This document shows positions 9,494-18,431 of a stretch of 64,000 nt of DNA, in pieces (positions within the stretch are counted from its first letter, which is position 1; every line of letters begins with the position of its first letter). The notes below the pieces were generated by a model. The model was not told the DNA's origin. It did not search any database and saw only the letters and a program-made list of their open reading frames with translations. The position numbers and the translations under genes were made by a program. Source of the stretch: Nitrospina sp. UBA6727 (lineage in GTDB: Bacteria; Nitrospinota; Nitrospinia; Nitrospinales; VA-1); contig DKID01000015.1 of assembly GCA_002454045.1 (NCBI GenBank), positions 1-64,000 of the forward strand, read 5' to 3'.

Positions 9494-10014
9494 TGAATAA
9501 ATAGTTGGAAGGAATTGTTGTGGCGGTATGGATGATGGGTATGATTGCTTGCTCCGACGGTTCTTCTTCCCTCGACGAATTGCTTCCTGGCACCGCCGTT
9601 GTAATTATAAATAACGAAGAATTTTCCGCGAAGCAGTTCAAGGCGGAATTTGATGCGCACAAGAAAAAATTTCGTATGCATCGTACCGAAGCAATTTCAC
9701 CAGAAGAATTGACCCGAAAGGAATGGGAATACATTATCGAAAACAACTTGTCGATAAAAAAGTTGATTAGCAATTTTGTCAATAGTAGAGTCGATGGTGT
9801 CAGCGACATCATTCGTACTCCTTATGGTTTCCATTTATTCGAAGTCGTTGACAAAATTAAAAAGCAGCAAATGAGTTTTCATGAATCCAAAAAACAGGTT
9901 GAACAAATTCTGCTCCAAAAACTTCAAGATTCAGCTTTTCGGAAGTGGTTAATTAAGCTAAAGGAAAAATCAGAAATTAAGATCAAATATGACTTCCTCG
10001 AAAAAATTAACTAA
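9493..10014 (+). pseudogene. decayed PpiC-type foldase lipoprotein gene
   Basis: The ATG at 9493 overlaps the mfd stop and has a ribosome-binding site (GAGGAAAG, 9483-9490), but its frame meets TAG at codon 4 (ATG AAT AAA TAG) and then stays open to 10014. After that stop come a hydrophobic segment and a lipobox-like cysteine (VVAVWMMGMIAC), then a SurA-type N-domain. At about residue 95 the sequence jumps from NLSIKKLISNFVNSRV straight to DIIRTPYGFHLFEVVDKI, the very end of a PpiC rotamase domain, so roughly 90-100 residues that normally lie between are missing in frame. Early stop plus internal deletion indicate a decaying paralogue of the next gene. Restart from TTG at 9505 would give a 169-residue rump without a rotamase core. 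Confidence 0.7.
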
Positions 10015-11050
10015 AACTGGTTTTATCTCGTCCTTGCTGTTGCCATTGACTGTCGGGCTGTTGTCGGCTCATGCCATGGTATTCGACCAGGTGGTTGCGA
10101 AAGTGAACAGCGAAATAGTTACTCTAAGCGCCGTGGAAGAACGGGCTGAAATATTTAGGCAGCTGTCCCTAGGCACTTCTGCCAGCGTGTCGGAACAGGC
10201 CATGTTAAAGGATGCTTTGAGCGCAATTATTGAAGAAAAGTTGCAGGTTCAAGAGGGGAGAAAACTCAACTTTACCATAGACGGAAGTGCCATAGATACT
10301 GCGCTTGAGGATATTAAAAAGAAAAATGGTCTTTCCGATGAGCAGTTGCAGGAAATGTTAAAGCGGGAAGGGCGGTCACTAAAATCCTATAGACGCCATA
10401 TTCGAGATCAGCTGATGGTATCAAAAGTTACTCGGTTTGAAATTGGTCGCCGCGCCAAAATCAGCGAGGAGAGTATTGCAAAATACTACACAGAAAATCC
10501 GAAAGAATTTTGGCAGGAGGGAAAGATAAGAACCCGCCATATCCTTTTCATAGCCGAACGTGGTTCCCCAGAAGAGTTTCGAAAAGAGAAATTACAGGAG
10601 GCAGAAAAAATTCTCCTTGAACTTCAAAGGGGCGATGATTTCGCCAAACTTGCCATGGAACACTCGGAAGATATTTCCGCTAGCAATGGCGGGGATGTGG
10701 GATTTGTCGGGAAAGGAAAAATGGTGCCCGAGTTTGAGGAAGCGGTTTTCAATTTAAAACCGGGACAGATCAGCGGTGTTGTGGAGACCGAATACGGTTA
10801 CCATATTATTAAAGTTGAGGAAGTTTTGCCTGGAAAAACTTTAACTCTCGAAGATGTCAAGAATCGAATTCATCAAATTCTTATCATGCAAAAACAAAAA
10901 CAAGTTTATGACGCTTGGATGAACGAGCTAAAAGACTCGGCGTTTATTGAGATAACCTTGTTTGAGGATGCCGCCGAAAATGCAGGCGTGGTTTCAAGAG
11001 GAATTGAGAAGGAAGAAACAACATTAAATTCAATCGAAAAAGAAAATTAA
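9989..11050 (+). CDS. SurA-like periplasmic peptidyl-prolyl isomerase/foldase
   Basis: Periplasmic chaperone for outer-membrane proteins. Residues 1-29 form a signal peptide (LLLPLTVGLLSAHA). Residues about 30-165 are the SurA N-domain (VVAKVNSEIVTLSAVEERAEIF, VLQ-type helices), followed by one PpiC rotamase domain (about 175-275: IRTRHILFIAERGS, FAKLAMEHSEDISASNGGDVGFVGKG, GQISGVVETEYGYHIIKVEE). E. coli SurA has two rotamase domains; one is common outside gammaproteobacteria. It starts 26 bases inside the remnant upstream gene and is followed by 130 bases without a gene. Likely co-transcribed from mfd. The C-terminal 40 residues are Glu-rich and of no known fold. Confidence 0.88.
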   Translation: MTSSKKLTKTGFISSLLLPLTVGLLSAHAMVFDQVVAKVNSEIVTLSAVEERAEIFRQLSLGTSASVSEQAMLKDALSAIIEEKLQVQEGRKLNFTIDGSAIDTALEDIKKKNGLSDEQLQEMLKREGRSLKSYRRHIRDQLMVSKVTRFEIGRRAKISEESIAKYYTENPKEFWQEGKIRTRHILFIAERGSPEEFRKEKLQEAEKILLELQRGDDFAKLAMEHSEDISASNGGDVGFVGKGKMVPEFEEAVFNLKPGQISGVVETEYGYHIIKVEEVLPGKTLTLEDVKNRIHQILIMQKQKQVYDAWMNELKDSAFIEITLFEDAAENAGVVSRGIEKEETTLNSIEKEN

Positions 11051-11180
11051 GATTGAGAACCGATTTACATCGATGGGATACAGAAAAAAAATAAGCGGGA
11101 AGGTATAACCAGATTTTCCATCGCCTACACCATATTTTCCTTTTCAATTTTTAACGTAAACTTCCGTTCGATAAAAATTT

Positions 11181-12596
11181 ATGCCGGACATTTTTGAAAA
11201 AACAAGATCGGCTATCGTAAAAATGATTTCGCCAAGCGACAAAGTATTAGTCGCCGTTTCTGGCGGGATTGACTCGCTGGCGTTGCTTCATCTTCTGAAA
11301 CAGTTCTCGGTGGAAATTGGCTATGAATTATTTGTCGCTCATTTAAACCATTTGGCGAGGGGGAAGGAGTCTGATGAAGACGCAGAGTTTGTAAGGAAGG
11401 AAGCGGATAAACTTTCGCTGCCTTTTTTTACGGAAGAGGTAGATGTGGCCAAAGAAAAACCGCGTCTGAAAACATCGTTCCAAGAGTCCGCCCGCATTTT
11501 AAGGTATCGGTTTTTGGAAAAAATCCTGCTATCGATTAAGGGAAACAAGATTGCCGTGGGGCATACCGCCGACGATCAAGTTGAAACGGTTTTAATAAAT
11601 CTATTGCGAGGCGCTGGATTGAGAGGGCTTGCGGGAATACCGAAAAGTAGGGGGTCTGTGATCCGTCCCATTTTAGAATGTACGCGGGCTGAATTAGAGT
11701 TGTTTTTGAAAGAACGGAACCTGCCTCATCGCACGGACTCTTCCAACAACGAAAAAAAATATCTGAGGAATAAAATCCGACACGATTTAATTCCTTTCCT
11801 GAAAACGTTCAACAGTGATATCTCAAAAAACTTGACGAACATGGCGGAAGTCGTTCGCGACGACGATGATTGGATATCAGAAAAAACCCGCGAACTTTAT
11901 TCTCAACTTGTCACAACTCAGAACGGGATGCCGGGTTTGTGTTTCAACATTTCCCAATTTCAGAAACAACCTCTGGCGATGAAAAGACGGTTGATTCGCG
12001 AAGCGCTGTATCAATCGGGAAAAAATTTGCGCGCGGTTACCGCTTTGCATGTTCGACAAATTCTTAACCTGTTCGCCCATGGAAAAGTGGGGAATCGATT
12101 AAAACTTCCGGGAAACGTGAAGGTGTCTCGTGGCTACGATGCGGTGAACTTTTCCGTGGGCGAAGAAGCGAATGATGATCCGATTTTTTTTTCCGCGACG
12201 GAAAAAAAGCCGGTCAGATTGAAGGTTCCGGGCGTGACGAGTTTGGTCGAAGGGAAGGTGCAAATTCATGCGCGGCTTATGGAATCACCTGCGGCTTTCC
12301 CAAAACTTGTCGACGAAAAACAGGCTTATTTGGATTTCGAAAAGACCGGCGATTTCATCGCGGCGCGGTTTTTCCAACCCGGCGATCTTTTTGTTCCGTT
12401 GGGTATGCGCGGGCATAAAAAATTAAAGTCCTATTTCATCGACCGAAAAATTCCCCGCAAGAAAAGATATTCCATCCCCATATTGATAAATGCCGAAGAC
12501 GATATTATATGGATATACGGAGAGCGGATTTCCGACCGATTCCGCGTTTCCGATAAAACGCGAAAGGTACTTTTTGTTGAAGGGAAGGAGTCATAA
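11181..12596 (+). CDS. tilS: tRNA(Ile)-lysidine synthase
   Basis: Ligates lysine to C34 of tRNA-Ile(CAU) using ATP, changing both its charging identity and codon reading from AUG to AUA. The N-type ATP-pyrophosphatase P-loop SGGIDS is at residues 27-32, followed by HLNHLARGKESDEDAEFV, VGHTADDQVETVLINLLRGAGLRGLAGI, and the anticodon-interacting region RNKIRHDLIPFL. The C-terminal TilS_C domain (ARFFQPGDLFVPLGMRGHKKLKSYFIDRKIPR) is present, so the 471-residue protein is complete. It is followed 92 bases later by ftsH, the common tilS-ftsH order. Confidence 0.96.
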   Translation: MPDIFEKTRSAIVKMISPSDKVLVAVSGGIDSLALLHLLKQFSVEIGYELFVAHLNHLARGKESDEDAEFVRKEADKLSLPFFTEEVDVAKEKPRLKTSFQESARILRYRFLEKILLSIKGNKIAVGHTADDQVETVLINLLRGAGLRGLAGIPKSRGSVIRPILECTRAELELFLKERNLPHRTDSSNNEKKYLRNKIRHDLIPFLKTFNSDISKNLTNMAEVVRDDDDWISEKTRELYSQLVTTQNGMPGLCFNISQFQKQPLAMKRRLIREALYQSGKNLRAVTALHVRQILNLFAHGKVGNRLKLPGNVKVSRGYDAVNFSVGEEANDDPIFFSATEKKPVRLKVPGVTSLVEGKVQIHARLMESPAAFPKLVDEKQAYLDFEKTGDFIAARFFQPGDLFVPLGMRGHKKLKSYFIDRKIPRKKRYSIPILINAEDDIIWIYGERISDRFRVSDKTRKVLFVEGKES

Positions 12597-12688
12597 AAAT
12601 CCCGGTATTAAACATGCAATAAAAATTGTTTCCATGTTAAGATAGCAAGACTCAAAGCGGAAAAAGAACTCTGGTTAAGGAGGTAACT

Positions 12689-14617
12689 TTGAATCAATTT
12701 TATAAAAATTTAGCCCTCTGGCTGGTGATAGGAATAGTCCTGATCGCTTTGTTCAACATGTTCAACAAACCCATAACCACTCAGTCCGAAGTGATCTTCA
12801 GCGACTTCATGGATCAAGTGGAACAGGGGAAAGTCAGCGAGGTGATAATCCGTGGCGACAACATCACCGGCAAGTATGTGGACGGCCAAACCTTCGAGAC
12901 CACCGCTCCCCCGAAAGACCCGGACATCATCAGAGCACTCCGGGAGAAAAATATCAGAATCGTCGTCGTAGCTCCGGAACAAACCAGTTGGTATATGAGC
13001 ATCCTCATTTCATGGTTCCCCATGCTTTTGCTGTTGGGAATCTGGATATTTTTTATGCGCCAAATGCAAGCCGGCGGTGGCAAGGCTCTTTCGTTCGGAA
13101 AAAGCCGAGCCCGACTTAGTGAGACGAAAAATAAAACCACGTTCAAAGACGTCGCCGGTGTTGACGAGGCGAAAGAAGAACTCCACGAAATCATCGAGTT
13201 CTTAAAGGAGCCGCAGAAGTTCAGCAAACTTGGCGGTAAGATTCCCAAAGGAGTTTTGCTCGTCGGTCCCCCGGGCACCGGAAAAACCCTTTTAGCGCGG
13301 GCGATTTCCGGCGAAGCCAGCGTTCCGTTTTTTAGCATCAGCGGTTCAGACTTCGTCGAAATGTTCGTCGGCGTTGGCGCGTCTCGAGTCCGCGACCTAT
13401 TTGAGCAAGGCAAAAAGAACAGCCCCTGTTTAATTTTCATCGATGAAATTGACGCCGTCGGAAGACATCGCGGCGCGGGTTTGGGCGGAGGTCATGACGA
13501 GCGGGAACAAACCCTCAACCAACTTTTAGTTGAGATGGACGGATTCGAAAATAACGAAGGCGTCATCCTGATTGCGGCGACCAACCGTCCCGATGTTTTG
13601 GACCCGGCATTGTTGCGACCGGGACGGTTTGACCGACAAGTCGTGGTCAGTCGTCCCGACGTCAAAGGTCGCGAAGGAGTATTGAAAGTTCATACCTCCA
13701 CGGTTCCGCTTACCGATGAAGTGGTCTTGAAAATCATCGCCCGAGGAACCCCCGGGTTCACCGGCGCAGACCTGGCTAACCTCGTCAACGAAGCCGCCCT
13801 GTTGGCAGCGCGGAACGATAAGAAAGCCGTGTCCATGGCCGACTTCGAGGAAGCCAAGGACAAAGTTATGATGGGAGTTGAACGCCGAAGCATGGTCATT
13901 TCCGAAAAAGAGAAAAAGACCACGGCGTATCACGAAGCAGGTCACGCCTTGGTGGCATCCCTTCTGCCCGGGACCGACCCTCTTCATAAAGTGACGATCA
14001 TCCCGCGCGGAAGAGCGTTGGGGGTGACGATGCAGTTGCCGATAGCCGAGCAAAATACATATCAAAAAAACTACCTTTATAACACCCTCGCCATTTTGAT
14101 GGGCGGGAGGTGCGCGGAAGAAATATGCCTGGGAGAAATGACTACCGGCGCCGGCAACGACATCGAAAAAGCCACAGAGATGGCGCGCAAAATGGTCTGC
14201 GAATGGGGGATGAGCGAAAAGATGGGGCCGCTTTCCTACGGCTCCAAAGAGGAACAAGTATTTTTGGGCAAAGACTTTTCCACTCAGAAAAACTTCAGCG
14301 ACCAAACGGCGAAACTCATCGATCAGGAGGTCAAAACGCTGGTCATGGGCGGATATAACCGCGCCGCGGACTTGCTGAAAAAGAATCGCGACATCCTTGA
14401 AAATCTAGCCCAGGCTTTGCTGGAAAGAGAAACCTTGACCGGGGATGAAGTCAAAAATATTATCGACGGAGAAAATGATTCCAACCTTGATACCCCGGAC
14501 GGCGAACCGCAGAAATCAAAACCTGACGCTCCCGTCGAGAAACTGAAAACTAAAACAGGCTCTGATGATAAGGAACTCCTCGGCGGCGGCGGTATGCCTG
14601 ACCCCGCGCCCGCCTAA
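12689..14617 (+). CDS. ftsH: ATP-dependent zinc metalloprotease FtsH
   Basis: Membrane-bound AAA+ protease that degrades damaged and regulatory membrane and cytosolic proteins. 642 residues: transmembrane helices at about 8-24 and 101-122 enclosing a periplasmic domain, Walker A GPPGTGKT (193-200), Walker B IFIDEIDAVG (around 250), second region of homology (TNRPDVLDPALLRPGRFDRQ) and zinc site HEAGH (415-419). The start is TTG at 12689, chosen because a strong AAGGAGG lies at 12677-12683 and no in-frame ATG matches the family N-terminus. The tail (after about 600) is a low-complexity Lys/Asp/Gly stretch. GC-rich low-complexity DNA follows before folP. Confidence 0.97.
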   Translation: MNQFYKNLALWLVIGIVLIALFNMFNKPITTQSEVIFSDFMDQVEQGKVSEVIIRGDNITGKYVDGQTFETTAPPKDPDIIRALREKNIRIVVVAPEQTSWYMSILISWFPMLLLLGIWIFFMRQMQAGGGKALSFGKSRARLSETKNKTTFKDVAGVDEAKEELHEIIEFLKEPQKFSKLGGKIPKGVLLVGPPGTGKTLLARAISGEASVPFFSISGSDFVEMFVGVGASRVRDLFEQGKKNSPCLIFIDEIDAVGRHRGAGLGGGHDEREQTLNQLLVEMDGFENNEGVILIAATNRPDVLDPALLRPGRFDRQVVVSRPDVKGREGVLKVHTSTVPLTDEVVLKIIARGTPGFTGADLANLVNEAALLAARNDKKAVSMADFEEAKDKVMMGVERRSMVISEKEKKTTAYHEAGHALVASLLPGTDPLHKVTIIPRGRALGVTMQLPIAEQNTYQKNYLYNTLAILMGGRCAEEICLGEMTTGAGNDIEKATEMARKMVCEWGMSEKMGPLSYGSKEEQVFLGKDFSTQKNFSDQTAKLIDQEVKTLVMGGYNRAADLLKKNRDILENLAQALLERETLTGDEVKNIIDGENDSNLDTPDGEPQKSKPDAPVEKLKTKTGSDDKELLGGGGMPDPAPA

Positions 14618-14631
14618 TCTTCATCCAACCA

Positions 14632-14760
14632 AGAGTTCATCGTCACCGCGGGTTCATCGCCGTCGCCACCGGCTGTCATGATTGTGACCGTCGCGTCGCC
14701 GTCATCGTCACCATCGTTGCTGGCGCGGGTTCGCCGCCGCCGCAAAACTTCGCGTTTTAT
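14632..14760. repeat. GTC/GCC/ATC-rich low-complexity tract between ftsH and folP
   Basis: Between the ftsH stop and the folP ribosome-binding site lies a tract made almost entirely of GTC, GCC, ATC and ACC-like triplets (for example CATCGTCACCGCGGG, GTCGCGTCGCCGTCATCG, GTCACCATCGTTGCTGG). It is compositionally related to the dispersed element at 44.8, 46.9, 49.1 and 59.5 kb but lacks a clear GGAAAATGAAATC core, so it may be a degenerate copy or an independent tract. No convincing gene is encoded in it. Confidence 0.45.
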
Positions 14761-14795
14761 CCCATCCCGTTCATCGGTGGTCGGAGAAGTTCTTC

Positions 14796-15626
14796 ATGAC
14801 GCCATTCCGATTCCCCCGCCCCGACGAAGCCGCGTCGATCATGGGCGTTATCAATTTGTCCCCCGAATCTTTTTATCAAGCCAGCCTGTGCGCGACGGTG
14901 GAACAATCCCTCCGCGCTGCGGAAAAAATGGTCGAGGAAGGGGCGGATATTTTGGATGTCGGCGCGGAAAGTTCACGCCCGGGATCCGCTCCCATTTCCG
15001 CGCGGGAAGAATTGCGCCGCTTGCTTCCCGTCGTGACAAAATTAGCGGAAGTCATCAGCATCCCAATTTCAGTGGACACGTACAAACCCGCCGTGGCCCG
15101 TGAAGTTTTGAACGCGGGCGCCAGCATCATAAACGACATAACGGGCTTGCAAAAATTTTCCGACATGGCGAAAGTCATCGCCGAGTTTCGCGCCGCCGTG
15201 ATTTTGATGCACATGCAGGGAACGCCGCCGACCATGCAGGACAACCCGCAATACGCGGACGTGCTGGATGAAGTTGCAGAATTTTTAAAGCGAAGTATAA
15301 CCACCGCCGTTTCCGCGGGAATTGATGCGAATAAAATCGCCGTCGATCCCGGCATCGGATTCGGCAAAACCGATTCCCACAATCTTTTGATACTGAAAAA
15401 TTTGCAGCGCTTGACGGAATTGGGCAAGCCGATACTGTTGGGGATTTCAAGAAAATCCTTAATCGGAAACATATTAAACGTGTCGGTTGGCGAACGACTT
15501 GAAGGCTCCCTCGCCGCCGCCGTATGCGGGATAATCCACGGCGCATCGATCATTCGCACCCACGATGTGCAAGCAACTCGCGCGGCGGTGAAAGTCGCCG
15601 AGTCAATCATGAACGAAAAAGGTTGA
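14796..15626 (+). CDS. folP: dihydropteroate synthase
   Basis: Condenses 6-hydroxymethyl-dihydropterin pyrophosphate with p-aminobenzoate in folate synthesis. TIM-barrel family motifs: IMGVINLSPESFY (the usual form is NVTPDSF, here with Ser-Pro-Glu), GADILDVGAESSRPGS, ISVDTYKPAVAREVLNAGASIINDITGL, VDPGIGFGKT and LGISRKSLIG. 276 residues, normal length. GGAGAAG at 14782-14788 precedes the ATG. pdxJ begins six bases after its stop, so the two cofactor genes form a transcriptional unit. The long upstream spacer is a GTC-rich tract rather than a promoter of obvious form. Confidence 0.95.
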   Translation: MTPFRFPRPDEAASIMGVINLSPESFYQASLCATVEQSLRAAEKMVEEGADILDVGAESSRPGSAPISAREELRRLLPVVTKLAEVISIPISVDTYKPAVAREVLNAGASIINDITGLQKFSDMAKVIAEFRAAVILMHMQGTPPTMQDNPQYADVLDEVAEFLKRSITTAVSAGIDANKIAVDPGIGFGKTDSHNLLILKNLQRLTELGKPILLGISRKSLIGNILNVSVGERLEGSLAAAVCGIIHGASIIRTHDVQATRAAVKVAESIMNEKG

Positions 15627-15631
15627 TCGCC

Positions 15632-16369
15632 GTGATCCGTTTATTTGTTAATGTCGACCACGTTGCCACCGTCCGTGAAGCGAGAAAGACGATTGAGCCG
15701 AGTCCGATGAAAGCGGCTCTGCTGGCGGAGAAGGCGGGCGTGCAGGGAATCACGATTCATTTGCGCGAAGACCGCCGTCACATTCAGGATGACGATGTGC
15801 GACTTATTCAAAAAAAGATCAGCACGAAATTGAATCTGGAAATGGCACCCGCCCGGGAGATGGTGGATTTGGCGCTTGCGATTCAGCCGCACCAAGTTTC
15901 GCTGGTCCCCGAACGACGTCAAGAAATTACGACGGAGGGCGGTCTGGATGTTTGCTCCCAAGAAAAATCGTTGTCGAAAATCCGCGAAGAAATTCAGAGC
16001 AAAGGAATTTTGTTCAGTTTGTTCATCGACCCCGACTTGGCGCAGGTGGATGCTTCGCAAAGAATCCGGGCAGACAGCATAGAAATCAACACGGGCAAAT
16101 ACACGGAACTTGTGTCGCCCGACGAAATTGAAATGGAACTGGAGCGGATACGGAAGAGCGCGAAGAGAGGCGCCGAACACGGTTTGAAAATTTTTGCCGG
16201 CCACGGTTTGAATTATGAAAACGTGCAAGCCATCGCGGCCATCCCGGAAATTGAGGAACTTAACATCGGCCACTTCATCGTGGGGCAGGCGATTTATTGC
16301 GGGATGGAAAATGCCGTGACCGCGATGATTCGCTCCATCGAGATTGGCAGAACGCAACGAAGAAATTAA
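15632..16369 (+). CDS. pdxJ: pyridoxine 5'-phosphate synthase
   Basis: Last step of the DXP-dependent vitamin B6 pathway, joining 1-deoxyxylulose 5-phosphate and 3-amino-1-hydroxyacetone 1-phosphate. Starting at GTG 15632 the protein reads VIRLFVNVDHVATVREAR, which matches the family N-terminus; the frame extends further upstream but that part lies inside folP and looks non-coding. Further motifs are GITIHLREDRRHIQDDDV, NLEMAPAREMVDLAL, HQVSLVPERRQEITTEGGLDV, INTGKYTE, and AGHGLNYENV with NIGHFIVGQAI near the end. 246 residues, normal length. Its partner pdxA is not in the window. Confidence 0.95.
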   Translation: MIRLFVNVDHVATVREARKTIEPSPMKAALLAEKAGVQGITIHLREDRRHIQDDDVRLIQKKISTKLNLEMAPAREMVDLALAIQPHQVSLVPERRQEITTEGGLDVCSQEKSLSKIREEIQSKGILFSLFIDPDLAQVDASQRIRADSIEINTGKYTELVSPDEIEMELERIRKSAKRGAEHGLKIFAGHGLNYENVQAIAAIPEIEELNIGHFIVGQAIYCGMENAVTAMIRSIEIGRTQRRN

Positions 16370-16379
16370 TCGCGCAAGA

Positions 16380-16401
16380 TTGCCGACAGGTTTGTCAGCA
16401 A
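16380..16401 (+). other. short stem-loop after pdxJ
   Basis: Eleven bases after the pdxJ stop, TTGC-C-GACA pairs with TGTC-A-GCAA around a GGTT loop. There is no following T-run, so it is not a classical rho-independent terminator; it may stabilise the 3' end of the folP-pdxJ message. Confidence 0.3.
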
Positions 16402-16525
16402 GATTGTATTGACTTGAATTTGCAAACTCTGCATACTCCCCTTGTTCCCTCTACTCTCGCTATCCCTCAAGTAGTTTGATTTTTATTCCTTCAACGAGTT
16501 TTTTCTGAAAGGTCGTTTTATAAAA

Positions 16526-17539
16526 ATGACAACGAAGGTCGGCATCAATGGTTTCGGGCGCATCGGCAGGTCGGTGTTGAAGTGCATATTGGACGATGCC
16601 GACTGCGCGGATTTTGAAATCGCGGCCATCAATGATTTAACTGACCCGGTCACCTTGGCGCATCTTTTGAAGTACGATTCCGTTCAAGGCGTTGCCCATC
16701 ATGATGTGCGAGCGAATTCCGATGGACTAATCGTAAACGGGAAACATATAAAAACTATTTCCGAAGACGACCCCAGCAACCTTCCGTGGAAACGGTTGGG
16801 AGTGGAATTTGTCATTGAGGCCACCGGGCGATTCACCAAGCGTGATGCGGCGGATAAACATATCGCGGCAGGCGCAAAAAAAGTCATCATCTCCGCCCCG
16901 GTAAAAAATCCAGACGTGACAATCGTCTTGAGCGTGAACGAAGAATCTTACGTTCCTTCCGACCATCACATTATTTCCAACGCTTCCTGTACGACGAACT
17001 GCTTGGCGCCGGTGGCCAAAGTTTTGCACGAAAAGTTCGTGATTAAAAAAGGACTGATGACGACCATCCATTCCTATACCAACGACCAGAAAATTCTTGA
17101 CTTGCCGCACCCAGATTTTAGGCGGGCGCGGGCGGCGAGTCTTTCGATAATCCCAACCACTACCGGCGCCGCAACCGCGGTGGCGTTGGTCTTGCCCGCC
17201 ATTAAAGGCAAACTTGACGGGATGGCTGTCCGCGTGCCGACTCCCAATGTGTCGCTGATTGACTTAGTGGTGGTGGTCGAGAAAAACACGACCGCGGAAA
17301 AAGTTAACGAAGCATTCAAAGAAGCCGCCCGCGGTCCCATGGCGAATATAATGCGGTTTGAGGATAAACCTTTGGTGTCCGTGGATTTCAACGGCGACGC
17401 TTGTTCGGCAATCATCGACGGAATTTCCACCAAAGTCATCGCCGATAACATGGTGAAAGTTTTGGCATGGTATGACAACGAGTGGGGCTACTCCAATCGC
17501 GTCAAAGACCTTTTGAAGTTTGTGATAAGCCGCAGTTAA
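16526..17539 (+). CDS. gap: glyceraldehyde-3-phosphate dehydrogenase, type I
   Basis: Glycolysis/gluconeogenesis or Calvin-type carbon flow: glyceraldehyde 3-phosphate to 1,3-bisphosphoglycerate. N-terminal Rossmann motif INGFGRIGR, AINDLTDP (Asp after the second strand favours NAD), catalytic SNASCTTNC with Cys155, then HSYTNDQKILDLPH, RAASLSIIPTTTGAA and WYDNEWGYSNR. 337 residues, full length. tpiA follows 53 bases downstream. The usual gap-pgk-tpiA order is broken here: no pgk lies between, and the only pgk in the window is a divergent gene at 29.3-30.8 kb. Confidence 0.97.
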   Translation: MTTKVGINGFGRIGRSVLKCILDDADCADFEIAAINDLTDPVTLAHLLKYDSVQGVAHHDVRANSDGLIVNGKHIKTISEDDPSNLPWKRLGVEFVIEATGRFTKRDAADKHIAAGAKKVIISAPVKNPDVTIVLSVNEESYVPSDHHIISNASCTTNCLAPVAKVLHEKFVIKKGLMTTIHSYTNDQKILDLPHPDFRRARAASLSIIPTTTGAATAVALVLPAIKGKLDGMAVRVPTPNVSLIDLVVVVEKNTTAEKVNEAFKEAARGPMANIMRFEDKPLVSVDFNGDACSAIIDGISTKVIADNMVKVLAWYDNEWGYSNRVKDLLKFVISRS

Positions 17540-17592
17540 TTTCCGCGCTGCCAATTCGTTTGAATTTCCCCATTTCTAAAGATAGGTTTTAA

Positions 17593-18360
17593 GTGACCGC
17601 CCCGTTACCGCTCGTCATCGGCAATTGGAAAATGAATATGTTGACTGCGCAAGCCTGCGAGATGGCGCGGTCGTTGGTCGACAGATTGTCAACGGTTGAC
17701 GGAATAGAAGTGGTCATCGCGCCGCCGTTCACATCACTGCATCCCGTTGCTCAGATTATAAAAAATTCCCGCCTGAGTTTAGCGGCGCAAAATTTTTATT
17801 TTGAAAACAACGGAGCCTATACCGGAGAAGTCTCGTTGGAAATGTTACGAGACGTCGGCTGCGATTTTGCTTTGGTCGGCCATTCGGAAAGGCGCGGTTC
17901 ATTTGGGGAGAGCGATGACGCCGTCAACAAAAAAGTCCGCCGCGCCGTTCAGATGGGCGTCACCGCGGTGGTTTGCGTCGGCGAAACTTTAGGGCAGAGA
18001 AAATCCGGCGCGACTTCAAACATTATTGAAACTCAGTTATCCAAAAGTTTGGCGGGGTTATCGGGCGAAGATATATCCAAATTGGTAATTGCGTATGAAC
18101 CCGTTTGGGCTGTCGGAACCGGCGTCCACGCAACCGCGGCGCAAGTTGTTGACGTCCATAAACTCATCAGAATGATCTTGCGTGAGAGATTGAGTTTTCC
18201 TGAAAAAGCGGCGGCGCGAATTCTCTACGGCGGAAGTGTCGGCCCAGAAAATAGCAAGCAACTTTTGCGGGAGAAACAAATCGACGGCGTGCTCGTGGGC
18301 GCGGCCAGTCTGGACTTTGAATCATTTTGTGCTATCATCAACTCCGCGCTCGAATCATAA
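17593..18360 (+). CDS. tpiA: triosephosphate isomerase
   Basis: Interconverts dihydroxyacetone phosphate and glyceraldehyde 3-phosphate. Active-site residues are visible: Asn11 and Lys13 in GNWKMN, His97 in VGHSERR, Glu169 in AYEPVWAVGTG, and the phosphate-binding ILYGGSVGPEN. 255 residues. The start is GTG at 17593; no in-frame ATG is compatible with the conserved N-terminus. It lies between gap and secG in one direction, the common tpiA-secG order. Confidence 0.96.
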   Translation: MTAPLPLVIGNWKMNMLTAQACEMARSLVDRLSTVDGIEVVIAPPFTSLHPVAQIIKNSRLSLAAQNFYFENNGAYTGEVSLEMLRDVGCDFALVGHSERRGSFGESDDAVNKKVRRAVQMGVTAVVCVGETLGQRKSGATSNIIETQLSKSLAGLSGEDISKLVIAYEPVWAVGTGVHATAAQVVDVHKLIRMILRERLSFPEKAAARILYGGSVGPENSKQLLREKQIDGVLVGAASLDFESFCAIINSALES

Positions 18361-18431
18361 ACCGTTTTTGGCCATGATTGGCAACTCGCCGCGGACAGTC
18401 CGCAACGGGTCGGCGTCGTTCTAAATCAACG

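Noticed and set aside
15524..15631. Upstream extension of pdxJ from an ATG at 15524
   Set aside because: The extension lies inside folP in another frame and does not fit the family N-terminus; GTG at 15632 does.
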